Assembly (NCBI GenBank): GCA_038226305.1
Contig: JBBRQN010000002.1
Coordinates: 186,001-250,000, forward strand
Source: JASLDZ01 sp038226305
Lineage (GTDB): Bacteria > Pseudomonadota > Alphaproteobacteria > Caulobacterales > Caulobacteraceae
DNA: 64,000 nucleotides
Direction: 5' to 3'
The number at the start of each line of letters is the position of its first letter. Position 1 is the first letter of the stretch. The notes below the pieces were generated by a model. The model searched no databases. It worked only from the letters and a program-made list of their open reading frames with translations, and was not told where the DNA came from. The position numbers were made by a program, and so were the translations under genes. Shown piece by piece: positions 1 through 8,522 of the stretch.

Positions 1-1314
1 CACATCGCCCTTCACGAGGGCGGCGGTGGCGGGCATCAGCTGCATCAGGCCATAGGCGCCCGCCGGGCTGACGGCGGAGGCGTTGAAGCCGCTCTCCTGC
101 TTCACGATGGCGTAGACCAAGGCCTTTTCCAGAGTGTAGCCGCCCCGGGGCGAAAACTCCGGCGCGTCGAACTTGGAGGGGTCGAACCGGCGCACGGCCG
201 AGCGGCGCAGGTCGTCGGGCGAGGTCAGTGGCGCGTTCAGCATGGCCGCGAGCGCCCGCCAGGTCTTGCGTTGTTCCACGTCCCCCGTGCCGAGGAGGGC
301 GGTGCGAAGCTCCGAACCCGCCTCGCTGCGCATGCCAGCCTGGGCCAGGGCTGCGGCCCGGCGCGCCCGGGCATCGTTCTGTACCAGTTCAACGAGGGCG
401 GGCGTGACCTTCACCTGCGCATCGGTCACGCGCTGGAAGGCCTGCGGGGCTGTGGGCGAGCCTTCGCCCGAGGGGGCCAGGGTGGTCGGCGTGTCGAGCC
501 CCAGCTGATGGGCGGCGATCAGGCCGTAGAAGGTGTAGGGCGTCGAGGCGGCAAGCTTGAGATAGGGCGCGGCCTCTTCGGTGAGGCCGGCGGTGGCGGC
601 GGCTCGGGCGGCCCACCACGCGGCGGCGGAGCGCACCCACTCGTTCTGGGCTTCGTCCTGCGCCAGGTCGGCCAGCCAGCGATAGCTCTCGTCGAACTTG
701 CCGAGGCGGAAGGCCGCCAGGCCCGCGACCCAGCGCTCGCCCGAGGCGGTGGCCAGCGCATAGCCCGTGTTCACGTCACCGGCGTAGAACGCCTCCTTGG
801 ACTTCTGCAGCCGCGGATCAGCGGAGGAGACGGGGGCCTGCGGATCGTCGCCGGCGGCCATCATGCCGATCGCATCGTCCGAAGCGGCGGCCTCGGTGAG
901 GCGGCGCTTCTTGGCCATGATGAACACACGGTCCGCGCCGGGCTGGTCGCGGTAGGTGTCGAGCCAGGTCTTCAGCTCGCTGTAGGTGGCCTTGTAGGCC
1001 GTGTGCATCAGCTTGGCATATTGGAGGCGGCCGCTGAGGCAGGCGTCCTGCACCGCCGCGCCGATGGAGTCGGCCAAGGCGAACTGCCCCCGCTTGATGG
1101 CGTCGAAGGCTGCGGCGTAGGTGCGAGCGTCGGAGTCGGAGAGGGGGCCGATGGCGGGGGCCGACGGGCCGAAACCCTGCACGTAGGGGCGGGGCAGGGC
1201 CTGCGCCCCATCCTGGGCTGCGACACCGGCGTGGGCGAAGCTGGCGGCCGCCGTCCCGGCCACGAGCGCGAGTGCGGCGGCGGTGAAACGAAGGCGGCGG
1301 GAGACTGAAGTCAT
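1..1314 (-). CDS. Soluble lytic murein transglycosylase, C-terminus cut by window edge
   Basis: This is a periplasmic enzyme that cleaves the glycan strands of peptidoglycan to form 1,6-anhydromuropeptides. The visible 438 residues start at the ATG at 1314 and begin with a basic stretch and a hydrophobic signal peptide (about residues 1-30). A long helical region of Slt70 type follows, and then the start of the catalytic domain with KQESGFNASAV (catalytic Glu about residue 407) and YGLMQLMPATA (about 420-430). The rest of the catalytic domain lies beyond the left edge. The downstream neighbour 1361-2227 is on the same strand. The family is clear; the exact Slt subtype is not. Confidence 0.93.
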   Translation of the reverse strand, partial: MTSVSRRLRFTAAALALVAGTAAASFAHAGVAAQDGAQALPRPYVQGFGPSAPAIGPLSDSDARTYAAAFDAIKRGQFALADSIGAAVQDACLSGRLQYAKLMHTAYKATYSELKTWLDTYRDQPGADRVFIMAKKRRLTEAAASDDAIGMMAAGDDPQAPVSSADPRLQKSKEAFYAGDVNTGYALATASGERWVAGLAAFRLGKFDESYRWLADLAQDEAQNEWVRSAAAWWAARAAATAGLTEEAAPYLKLAASTPYTFYGLIAAHQLGLDTPTTLAPSGEGSPTAPQAFQRVTDAQVKVTPALVELVQNDARARRAAALAQAGMRSEAGSELRTALLGTGDVEQRKTWRALAAMLNAPLTSPDDLRRSAVRRFDPSKFDAPEFSPRGGYTLEKALVYAIVKQESGFNASAVSPAGAYGLMQLMPATAALVKGDV

Positions 1315-1360
1315 GGCCTCTGGGAGGAGGTCGCCCTCAAGGGGCCGGACAACTTCAGTT

Positions 1361-2227
1361 TTACGGAGCCCCGGCACCCGGATCAACCCGGGCGGCAAGC
1401 GTCAAAAGGTCCGCCCAGGCGTTCTTCCGCGCCCTGGGCTGGGCCAGCAGGAAGGCTGGGGAGAAGGTCGGCAGGGCGGGCAGATCGAACGCCTCGTGTT
1501 CTCCCGTCCAGTGGGCCCAGCGCCCGCGAACCTTCAGGATCGGGTCCTCGGTGCGCAGGGTGGCCCGCGCGGCGGCGGCACCGAGCAGCAGCACGGCCCG
1601 GGGTTTCAGGAGGAGGGCGGCTCGCTCTAGAAAAGGGCGGCAGGCGGCCTGGTCGTTCGCAGACGGCGCGCCGCCGCCCGGCGTGCGCCAGAACACGGTG
1701 TTGATGAGGAGCGCTCGCTCGCTCAGCCCAGCGGCCTGCAGCATACGGTCGATCAGCCGCCCCTGCGCCCCCTGAAAGGGTGATCCGGCCGCCTCGTCGT
1801 CTGCGCCAGGGGCCTCGCCGATCACGAGGATGTCGGCCGTCGCCGGGTCTCCGCGGACGAAGATCGGCCGCACCGCGCCGGAATGGCGAAGGGCGCACCC
1901 CTCAAACGCCTGAAGGGCCTGCTCGATTTCGGCCAGGGTCGAGGCCGGGCGGGCGAGGTCGCGGGCGGCCGCCACGGCGGCTTCGTTCGTTGCGGGGGCG
2001 GACCCCCGGGGTGGAGCGCTCGGCACCGGCGGCGCATTTTGAGCCGGGCGGGCGGGTGGCGCAGCGGCTTGCGGAGAGGCGGCGCGGGGCGGGGGGGCCT
2101 TCAGCCTGTCCATCGGTGCGGCTGAAGCGGACACCTCCACACCCACCTCGACCCAGAAGCTGAGCAGGGCCTCGAGCGCCCGTGGGTCGGCGCCGTTCGC
2201 GATCGAGGGGTCGGCGGGAGGGCTCAC
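1361..2227 (-). CDS. Family 4 uracil-DNA glycosylase (alphaproteobacterial form)
   Basis: This enzyme removes uracil from DNA for base excision repair. It has 288 residues from a GTG start. An Ala/Pro-rich N-terminal linker (about 40-85) precedes the glycosylase domain. Motif 1 is GEAPGADDEAAGSPFQG and the later part has AACRPFLERA and the LPTFSPAFLLAQP motif. Family 4 enzymes normally bind a 4Fe-4S cluster through four cysteines. Here the first is replaced (FEGCALRHSG keeps only the second) and the third is Trp (VFWRTPGG in place of KCRPP). I recall this being usual for alphaproteobacterial homologues. It points away from the same strand's transglycosylase by a short gap and is divergent from the ETF-QO gene. 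Confidence 0.85.
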   Translation of the reverse strand: MSPPADPSIANGADPRALEALLSFWVEVGVEVSASAAPMDRLKAPPPRAASPQAAAPPARPAQNAPPVPSAPPRGSAPATNEAAVAAARDLARPASTLAEIEQALQAFEGCALRHSGAVRPIFVRGDPATADILVIGEAPGADDEAAGSPFQGAQGRLIDRMLQAAGLSERALLINTVFWRTPGGGAPSANDQAACRPFLERAALLLKPRAVLLLGAAAARATLRTEDPILKVRGRWAHWTGEHEAFDLPALPTFSPAFLLAQPRARKNAWADLLTLAARVDPGAGAP

Positions 2228-2325
2228 CCAGCCACTCTAGCGCGCGCGCGGGCCTTGACCACGGGGGGGCAAGATTCCGATATGACCCGACGAGCACCGA
2301 ACCGCTTCGCTGGAGACACCTCGCA

Positions 2326-4032
2326 ATGGCCGAACAGATCGTGCCGGAAGAACTGGGCACGCAGGCCGAGCCCCGCGAGGCTATGGACTACGACGTGGTG
2401 ATCGTGGGTGCCGGCCCCGCCGGCCTCGCCGCCGCGATCAAGCTGAAACAGCGCGCCGTCGCTGCCGGCGCCGAGGTTTCGGTGGCGGTCATCGAGAAGG
2501 GCTCCGAAGTCGGGGCGCATATCCTTTCGGGCGCGGTGATCGATCCCTCGGGCCTCAAGGCGCTGTTCCCCGACTGGAAGGCGAAGGGCGCCCCCCTCGA
2601 GACGCCGGTGACGGCCGACAAGTTCCTGTTCCTCGGCCCCCACGGCGACATGGACATCTCATGGCTGCCCATGCCGAAGTTCATGAAGAACCACGGCAAC
2701 TACATCGCCTCCCTGGGCAACCTGTGCCGCTGGCTGGGCACGCAGGCCGAGGAGATGGGCGTCGAGATCTACCCCGGCTTCGCCGCTTCCGAGCTCGTGC
2801 TCGGCGACGAAGGCGAGGTGAAGGGTGTGGTCGCGGGCGTCGTGGGCGTCGGCAAGGACGGCGCGCGCAAGGGCAGCTACGAATCGGGCATCGAGCTTCG
2901 CGGCAAATACACCTTCCTGGCCGAGGGAGTTCGCGGCTCGCTCGCCAAGATCGTGCAGGCCAAGTACGACCTGTGCAAGGATGCCGACGTTCAGAAATAC
3001 GGCCTCGGCATCAAGGAACTTTGGCAGGTTCCGCCCGAGCAGTTCAAGCCTGGCTATGTGCAGCACACCCTGGGCTGGCCCCTGAAGAACAATACGGGTG
3101 GCGGCTCGTGGATGTATCATTTTGGCGACAACTACGTCTCCATCGGGTTCGTGACGCACCTGAACTACAAGAACCCTTATTTGTCGCCGTTTGATGAGTT
3201 CCAGCGCTACAAGACTCATCCGGCCGTCCGTCACCATCTGGAGGGCGGCAAGCGCATCGCCTACGGCGCGCGGGCCATTGCCGAGGGCGGCTTCCAGAGC
3301 GTGCCCAAACTGGCGTTCCCAGGCGGCGTGCTCCTGGGCGACAGCGCGGGCTTCGTGAACGTGCCGCGCATCAAGGGCAGCCACAACGCGATCCTCTCCG
3401 GCATCATGGTGGCCGACGTGGCCTTCGACGCCCTGCAACTCGGCCAGTCGGGCGACGTGTTGGCGGTGGACGCGGCCTACCTGAAGAGCCCGATCTACCG
3501 CGAGCTTCGGGGCGTGCGGAACGTGAAGCCCCTGCTGACGCGCTTCGGCACCGTCTTGGGCACCGTCTTGGGCGGCGTCGAGATGTGGTGCGCGTCACTC
3601 CTCGGCGGCTGGTCGCCCCTGGGCACACTCCCGCATGGCAAGACCGATGCGGCCTCGACAGAAGAGGCCTCGAAGCACACGCCGATCGTCTATCCGAAGC
3701 CCGATGGCGTGCTCACCTTCGACAAGCTCTCCTCGGTGTTCCTGTCGAACACCAACCACGAGGAGGATCAGCCCGCCCACCTCAAGCTGCGCGATCCCAC
3801 CGTGCCGATCCGGGTGAACCTGCCCAAGTACGGCGAGCCCGCCCGGCTTTACTGCCCGGCCTCGGTCTACGAGGTGGTCTATGCCGACGAGGTGGCCCGG
3901 ACCGACCCGAAGTTCGTTATCAACGCCCAGAACTGCGTCCACTGCAAAACCTGCGATATCAAGGATCCGTCGCAGAACATCGTGTGGACCACGCCCGAGG
4001 GCGGCGGCGGGCCGAACTATCCCAACATGTGA
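2326..4032 (+). CDS. Electron transfer flavoprotein-ubiquinone oxidoreductase (ETF-QO)
   Basis: This enzyme passes electrons from reduced ETF, produced by fatty acid and amino acid oxidation, to membrane ubiquinone. The 568-residue length is normal for the family. The FAD-binding GAGPAG lies at residues 28-33 after VVIV. The C-terminal 4Fe-4S ligands are Cys 510 and the CVHCKTC cluster (537, 540, 543). The ATG at 2326 has a GGAG eleven bases upstream; an upstream in-frame extension to 2182 is rejected because it would overlap the divergent gene. The etfAB genes are not in this window. A TPR lipoprotein gene follows after 64 bases on the same strand. Confidence 0.96.
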   Translation: MAEQIVPEELGTQAEPREAMDYDVVIVGAGPAGLAAAIKLKQRAVAAGAEVSVAVIEKGSEVGAHILSGAVIDPSGLKALFPDWKAKGAPLETPVTADKFLFLGPHGDMDISWLPMPKFMKNHGNYIASLGNLCRWLGTQAEEMGVEIYPGFAASELVLGDEGEVKGVVAGVVGVGKDGARKGSYESGIELRGKYTFLAEGVRGSLAKIVQAKYDLCKDADVQKYGLGIKELWQVPPEQFKPGYVQHTLGWPLKNNTGGGSWMYHFGDNYVSIGFVTHLNYKNPYLSPFDEFQRYKTHPAVRHHLEGGKRIAYGARAIAEGGFQSVPKLAFPGGVLLGDSAGFVNVPRIKGSHNAILSGIMVADVAFDALQLGQSGDVLAVDAAYLKSPIYRELRGVRNVKPLLTRFGTVLGTVLGGVEMWCASLLGGWSPLGTLPHGKTDAASTEEASKHTPIVYPKPDGVLTFDKLSSVFLSNTNHEEDQPAHLKLRDPTVPIRVNLPKYGEPARLYCPASVYEVVYADEVARTDPKFVINAQNCVHCKTCDIKDPSQNIVWTTPEGGGGPNYPNM

Positions 4033-4096
4033 GCGCGCGGCCGCAGGCGCGCGCGCTTGCGGCGCAGGGGCGAAGAGGCGAAGGGTTGAGGCGATC

Positions 4097-5863
4097 ATGA
4101 TCCGCATCTCCAGCCTCTTCGCCGTCGTCTGCACGACCACCCTCGTCCTCGCCGGATGTGCGACGCAGGGGGGCGGGGAGGCCGAGAAGGCCGGCCTGCG
4201 CCCGGTTCTGGCCCAGGCTCCGGCACCGCTGGATCGGCCCTCGTCCACCGGCGGCCTGTTCCTGGCGGGCGAGGTTGCGCTGGATGCCGGTTCGGGGGAT
4301 CAGGCGGCCGAACTCTTCAGCCGGGCCAGTGCCGCCGATCCCTCAGACCTCACGCTGAAGGAACGCGCGTTCACCGCCTCGCTCGTTTCGGGCCGGGTGG
4401 AGCGTGCGGCTGAACTCGCCCCCGCCCCGGGCGAGGCCAGTGACGCGCTCGTGGCGCTCGGCCGCCTCACCCGGGCGGTGGAGGCCCTGGCCACGAACCG
4501 GCCGAAGGAAGCGGATGCGATCCTTTCCGAGGGCTGGTCGGCCGGGCCGCATGCTCCCGCGGCGCTGCTGCTCGCGCCCTGGGCGGCGCTGGCGGCGGGC
4601 GACACCAAGGCCGCCCTGCAGCCGCATCCGGGCTCCGACCGGGTGGTGCTGTCGTTTGCCGATCTGGGCCGCGCCCGGCTGGCCGAGCGGGCCGGTCGCT
4701 ATGCCGTGGCCGAGCCCCTGCTGAAGGCCTTGGCCGGTCAGCGCGACAGCCTTTTCGCCGAGGCCTACGGCGAGTTCCTCGAACGCCGCGCCCGCCGCGC
4801 CGATGCGATCAAGCTGTACGACGCGATCCTTCTGAAAACGCCCGATAATCCGACGATCCAGTCGGCCCGGGAACGCGCTCGGGCAAGCCGGCCGGCCCCG
4901 CCGCAACCGACCCTGCGCCAGTCCGCTGCCGAGGCGCTGATCGGCCCCGCTGCGGCATTGAGCCTGCGACGCGAGGGCGACCTCGGCCTCTCCTACATGC
5001 GCCTGTCCCTGCGGCTCGACCCCGATTCGGCCCCCGTATGGGTGCTGGTGGGCGATGCCCTGAACGCGGCGGGCGATCGTGAGGGCGCGCGCATTGCCTA
5101 TGAGCACGTGCGTCCCGGCAGCGCCGATCACGTGCAGGCCCTCACCCACCTGGCCGTGCTGCGCCAGCAGGCCGACGACCCCGCGGGCGCGCTGGTGCTC
5201 GCCAAGGCCGCCTATGAGGAGCGCCCGTCCGACCCGCAGGCGATGGTGACCTATGCGGAGCTTCTGCGCACCGCGAAGCGTTACGACGAGGCCATCGTGC
5301 TGCTCGACAGGTTGATCATTAAGCTGGGCACCGCCCCTTCCGCGGCCAAACTCTACTTCCTGCGGGGGGCCGCACAGGAGAAGGCGGGTCGCTGGCCCCT
5401 GGCCGAGGCCGACCTCAAGCGCTCGCTGGCCATCAAGCCGGATGATGCGGAGGTGCAGAACTACCTCGGCTATGCCTGGGCCGACCGGGGCGAGCACCTG
5501 CCCGAGGCGCTGGCGCTGTTGCAGAAGGCGGTGCGCTCCAGCCCGCAGCAGGGTGCGCTTCTCGACTCGCTCGGCTGGGCGCGGTTCCGGGCGGGCGACT
5601 ACAAGGCCGCCGTTTCCGATCTGGAGCGGGCCTCGGCCCTGGAGCCGTCAGACCCCGCCATCGTGGATCACCTGGGCGACGCCTACTGGCGCGTGGGGCG
5701 TTCGGTGGATGCGCGCTATCAGTGGGACCGGGTGCTGACCCTCGACCCCGAAGACGACCTGAAGGCCACCGCCCGGCGCAAGCTGAAGGAGGGGGGCGGC
5801 GCCGTCGGCGAGACCGCATCCCCCGTCGGCCCCGTGGCTGTCGCGCCGACCGCGCGGCCATAG
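4097..5863 (+). CDS. TPR-repeat lipoprotein
   Basis: This is a 588-residue envelope lipoprotein of unknown specific role. The start ATG gives a short signal with lipobox LVLAGC, so the mature protein begins at Cys 20. The remainder is a solenoid of tetratricopeptide repeats. The clearest repeats are in the C-terminal third, for example EVQNYLGYAWADRGEHLPEA and DLERASALEPSDPAIVDHLG. The tail is low-complexity (Pro/Val/Ala). Homologues are common in Caulobacterales directly before ispE, which starts 11 bases downstream here, so the two are probably co-transcribed. It could be an outer-membrane assembly or scaffold protein, but nothing in the sequence settles that. Confidence 0.88.
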   Translation: MIRISSLFAVVCTTTLVLAGCATQGGGEAEKAGLRPVLAQAPAPLDRPSSTGGLFLAGEVALDAGSGDQAAELFSRASAADPSDLTLKERAFTASLVSGRVERAAELAPAPGEASDALVALGRLTRAVEALATNRPKEADAILSEGWSAGPHAPAALLLAPWAALAAGDTKAALQPHPGSDRVVLSFADLGRARLAERAGRYAVAEPLLKALAGQRDSLFAEAYGEFLERRARRADAIKLYDAILLKTPDNPTIQSARERARASRPAPPQPTLRQSAAEALIGPAAALSLRREGDLGLSYMRLSLRLDPDSAPVWVLVGDALNAAGDREGARIAYEHVRPGSADHVQALTHLAVLRQQADDPAGALVLAKAAYEERPSDPQAMVTYAELLRTAKRYDEAIVLLDRLIIKLGTAPSAAKLYFLRGAAQEKAGRWPLAEADLKRSLAIKPDDAEVQNYLGYAWADRGEHLPEALALLQKAVRSSPQQGALLDSLGWARFRAGDYKAAVSDLERASALEPSDPAIVDHLGDAYWRVGRSVDARYQWDRVLTLDPEDDLKATARRKLKEGGGAVGETASPVGPVAVAPTARP

Positions 5864-5874
5864 CGCCACCTGCG

Positions 5875-6777
5875 ATGACGGGTGCAGCCCTGCGCGCCTT
5901 CGCTCCGGCGAAGGTGAACCTCTACCTCCACGTCGCTCCGCCGACGCCAGACGGCATGCACCCTGTGGCGAGCCTGATGGTGTTCGCCGACGTGGGCGAC
6001 ACGCTGACGGCCGAGGCGGGCGGGCGCGGCATCACGCTGCAGGTGCACGGCCACTTCGCGCCCGACCTCGCCGGGCTGGACCCCGACCGTAACCTGATCG
6101 TGCGCGCCGCCCGCCGCCTGGCCGAGCTCGCGGGCACCCCTGAGCCCGATCTCGCTTTTTGGCTGGACAAGGCCCTGCCCACGGCCGCTGGCCTCGGTGG
6201 CGGATCGAGCGATGCCGGCGCCGCCCTGCGGCTGACGGCAGCGGTGCTCGGGCTGGCGGCAGACGACCCCCGGCTGGAGCAGGTGGCCGGCGAAATGGGG
6301 GCGGACGGACCCGCCTGCCTCGCCGCCCGCCCGGTACTGGGCACGGGCCGAGGCGACATCCTGAGCGCGCCGCCACGCCTGCCGCCGATCCACGCGGTGC
6401 TGGTCAACTGCGGAGCGCTTTCACTCACGGGGGCCGTGTACCGCGCCTATGACGACGCGGGCGCTCCGGGCGACGCTGAGCCGTTGGCCCTGGCGCACGA
6501 CCTCGACGCTGCGGCGCTCGTGTCTGGCCTGTCGGGCGGTCGCAACGATCTCGAGGCCCCGGCCGCCGCGCTCACACCTGCTGTTGCCGACACCCTGGCA
6601 CTCGTCGCGCAGCAGCCGCAGGCCCGACTGACGCGGCTTTCCGGCTCGGGTGCCACCGTCTTCGCCCTGTGCGACGATGCTGTAGCGGCGCGCGCTCTTG
6701 CGGACCGGATAGCCACCCTGAAACCCGATTGGTGGGTGCGTAGATGCCAGTTGGGCGGGCCGTGGCCGCAAGGCTGA
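5875..6777 (+). CDS. ispE: 4-diphosphocytidyl-2-C-methyl-D-erythritol kinase
   Basis: IspE phosphorylates the 2-hydroxyl of CDP-methylerythritol with ATP in the MEP pathway for isoprenoid precursors. The 300-residue protein has the N-terminal PAKVNLYLHV strand with the conserved Lys 13. The GHMP-kinase ATP loop LPTAAGLGGGSSDAGAAL occupies residues about 101-118. The C-terminal GHMP motif RLSGSGATVFAL is also present. The ATG at 5875 is chosen because homologues start just before the PAKVN motif and it lies 11 bases after the TPR lipoprotein stop. All hallmark motifs are intact. Confidence 0.96.
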   Translation: MTGAALRAFAPAKVNLYLHVAPPTPDGMHPVASLMVFADVGDTLTAEAGGRGITLQVHGHFAPDLAGLDPDRNLIVRAARRLAELAGTPEPDLAFWLDKALPTAAGLGGGSSDAGAALRLTAAVLGLAADDPRLEQVAGEMGADGPACLAARPVLGTGRGDILSAPPRLPPIHAVLVNCGALSLTGAVYRAYDDAGAPGDAEPLALAHDLDAAALVSGLSGGRNDLEAPAAALTPAVADTLALVAQQPQARLTRLSGSGATVFALCDDAVAARALADRIATLKPDWWVRRCQLGGPWPQG

Positions 6778-6790
6778 TCCGGCGTATTTC

Positions 6791-6816
6791 GGAACCGAAA
6801 CGCAGGCCAGACCCTT
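6791..6816 (+). promoter_or_regulatory. Possible EcfG/SigT-type promoter
   Basis: GGAAC at 6791-6795 is followed after 17 bases by CCTT, one mismatch from the GGAAC-N16/17-CGTT consensus of the alphaproteobacterial general stress sigma factor. It lies about 60 bases before the fasciclin gene start. The match is imperfect, so it is only a candidate. Confidence 0.3.
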
Positions 6817-6877
6817 CCTGACGCGACCTTCCCAGACTGCCCGGCGTCAAGCCTGCGGTCGCATCAGAGAGGATTTT

Positions 6878-7519
6878 ATGCGCCTTCGTTCCACCCTCTT
6901 CGCCCTCACGGCCAGCGTCTGCGCGGCCGCCTTCGCCACCTCAGTCGCTGCCCAGACGCCGCCCGCAACAGCGACGGCCGCTGGCTTCACGCCGATCACG
7001 GCGCAGCCCACCCAGACCATCGCCGCGACCCTGGCGAGCTCGGGCCAGTTCAGCACCCTGCTCAAGGCCGCGACGGCCACGGGCCTCGCCCCCGTGCTCG
7101 CCAACCCTGGTTCGCTGACCGTCTTCGCCCCGACCGACGCCGCTTTCGCCGCCCTGCCGCCCGGCGCGCTCGACGACCTGATGAAGCCCGAAAAGGCCGC
7201 CGACCTGCAGAAGGCCGTCGCCTATCACATCGTGAACACAAAGATTTTGTCTGCCGCCGCCAAGGGCCACGTCACCAAGGCCGCCAGCGCCGCCGGCCCT
7301 GAGCTCTACGTGGACGGCACCGGCGACACCGTGAAGGTGAACGACGCCACCGTGATCCAGGCCGACATCCAGACCTCCAACGGCGTGATCCACGTGATCG
7401 ACAAGGTGATCATGCCGGGCTTCGTGCCGCCGACGCCCCCGCCCGAACCCGCCGTGACGACCACCACGACCAGTGAAACCAAGGCGACCAGCACCAAGGT
7501 CGTTCGCAAGAAGAAGTAG
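6878..7519 (+). CDS. Secreted fasciclin (FAS1) domain protein
   Basis: This is a 213-residue exported protein with one FAS1 domain, a fold associated with adhesion or extracellular matrix. Residues 1-25 form a signal peptide ending near SVAAQ. The domain runs about residues 45-185, with the H1 motif LTVFAPTDAAFAALP and the H2 motif NGVIHVIDKVIMP. The C-terminal tail is Pro/Thr-rich and ends in a basic VVRKKK. The gene is monocistronic: it is preceded by a 100-base gap holding a possible stress promoter and followed by a strong hairpin at 7534-7571. The function in bacteria is poorly defined. Confidence 0.92.
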   Translation: MRLRSTLFALTASVCAAAFATSVAAQTPPATATAAGFTPITAQPTQTIAATLASSGQFSTLLKAATATGLAPVLANPGSLTVFAPTDAAFAALPPGALDDLMKPEKAADLQKAVAYHIVNTKILSAAAKGHVTKAASAAGPELYVDGTGDTVKVNDATVIQADIQTSNGVIHVIDKVIMPGFVPPTPPPEPAVTTTTTSETKATSTKVVRKKK

Positions 7520-7533
7520 TCTGGCGAGCCTCG

Positions 7534-7571
7534 CCGGCGCCCGTCTCCTTGGCAGGGGAGGCGGGCGCCGG
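7534..7571 (+). terminator. Strong hairpin, probable terminator of the fasciclin gene
   Basis: The arms 7534-7548 and 7557-7571 pair over 15 bases with a single T-G wobble around an 8-base loop, in the gap between the fasciclin stop and glyQ. There is no T tract, as is common in GC-rich genomes. Confidence 0.65.
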
Positions 7572-7619
7572 TAGGGTTCGCGCCGCTCTCCGCTCCCGCC
7601 CAGACGCCTTCGGATACCA

Positions 7620-8522
7620 GTGGCCGCCGACCCCTCGACCCATGACAAGACGGTGCTGTCGTTTCAGGACCTGATCCTGACGCTCCACGCCTATTGGAGC
7701 CGGCAGGGCTGCGCGATCCTGCAGCCGTACGACACCGAGGTGGGCGCGGGCACGCTGCACCCGGCAACGGTGCTGCGCGCGCTCGGGCCGAAGCCCTGGC
7801 GCGCCGCCTACGTGCAGCCCTCGCGCCGCCCGGCAGACGGGCGCTATGGCGAAAACCCCAACCGGCTGCAGCACTATTACCAGTATCAGGTGATCCTGAA
7901 GCCCAACCCGGCCGACCTGCAGGCGCTGTATCTGGGATCGCTGGCCGCCATCGGGCTCGACCCCGCGCTGCACGACATCCGCTTCGTGGAGGACGACTGG
8001 GAGAACCCCACCGTGGGCGCCTGGGGCCTGGGCTGGGAGGTGTGGTGCGACGGGATGGAGGTGACGCAGTTCACTTACTTCCAGGGCGTCGGCGGCATCG
8101 AGGTGGACGTGGTCTCGGGCGAACTCACCTACGGGCTGGAGCGGCTGGCGATGTACGTGCAGGGCGTCGACAACGTCTACGACCTGAAGTTCAACGACGC
8201 GGGGCTGAGCTACGGCGAGGTGTTCGTGGAGAACGAGCGCCAGAACTCGGCGTTCAACTTCGAAGTATCCGACGTGGATACCCTCAAGCGCCAGTTCGAG
8301 GACATGGAGCGCGACGTGCCGCGCATCCTTAGCCACAAGGGCCCGCAGGGGCAGGCGCTGGTGCTCCCCGCCTACGACCGCGCCCTCAAGGCCAGCCACC
8401 TGTTCAACCTGATGGATGCCCGCGGAGCCATCGCCGTCGCCGAACGCCAGAGCTACATCGGCCGCATCCGCGACCTGGTGAAAGCCTGCGCCGAAGCCCA
8501 GCTCGCCTCCGAGGCGGCCTGA
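7620..8522 (+). CDS. glyQ: Glycyl-tRNA synthetase alpha subunit
   Basis: GlyQ is the catalytic subunit of the alpha2beta2 glycyl-tRNA synthetase; it activates glycine and charges tRNA-Gly. The 300 residues carry the typical FQDLILTLHAYWSRQGC opening, the GAGTLHPATVLRALG class II motif region, QPSRRPADGRYGENPNRLQ and the FTYFQGVGGIE segment. The start is a GTG at 7620, and homologues usually begin within a few residues of SFQDLI. Its stop overlaps the glyS ATG by one base (TGATG), so translation of the two subunits is coupled. Confidence 0.97.
   Translation: MAADPSTHDKTVLSFQDLILTLHAYWSRQGCAILQPYDTEVGAGTLHPATVLRALGPKPWRAAYVQPSRRPADGRYGENPNRLQHYYQYQVILKPNPADLQALYLGSLAAIGLDPALHDIRFVEDDWENPTVGAWGLGWEVWCDGMEVTQFTYFQGVGGIEVDVVSGELTYGLERLAMYVQGVDNVYDLKFNDAGLSYGEVFVENERQNSAFNFEVSDVDTLKRQFEDMERDVPRILSHKGPQGQALVLPAYDRALKASHLFNLMDARGAIAVAERQSYIGRIRDLVKACAEAQLASEAA

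Noticed and set aside
2255..2286. TTGACC with a TATGAC-like box before ETF-QO
   Set aside because: The spacing of 20 bases is too long for a normal housekeeping promoter and no better -10 was found.
3547..3570. Perfect 12-base tandem duplication in the ETF-QO gene
   Set aside because: The encoded GTVLGTVLGG keeps the length I expect for the family, so it looks like coincidental similarity, not an expansion.
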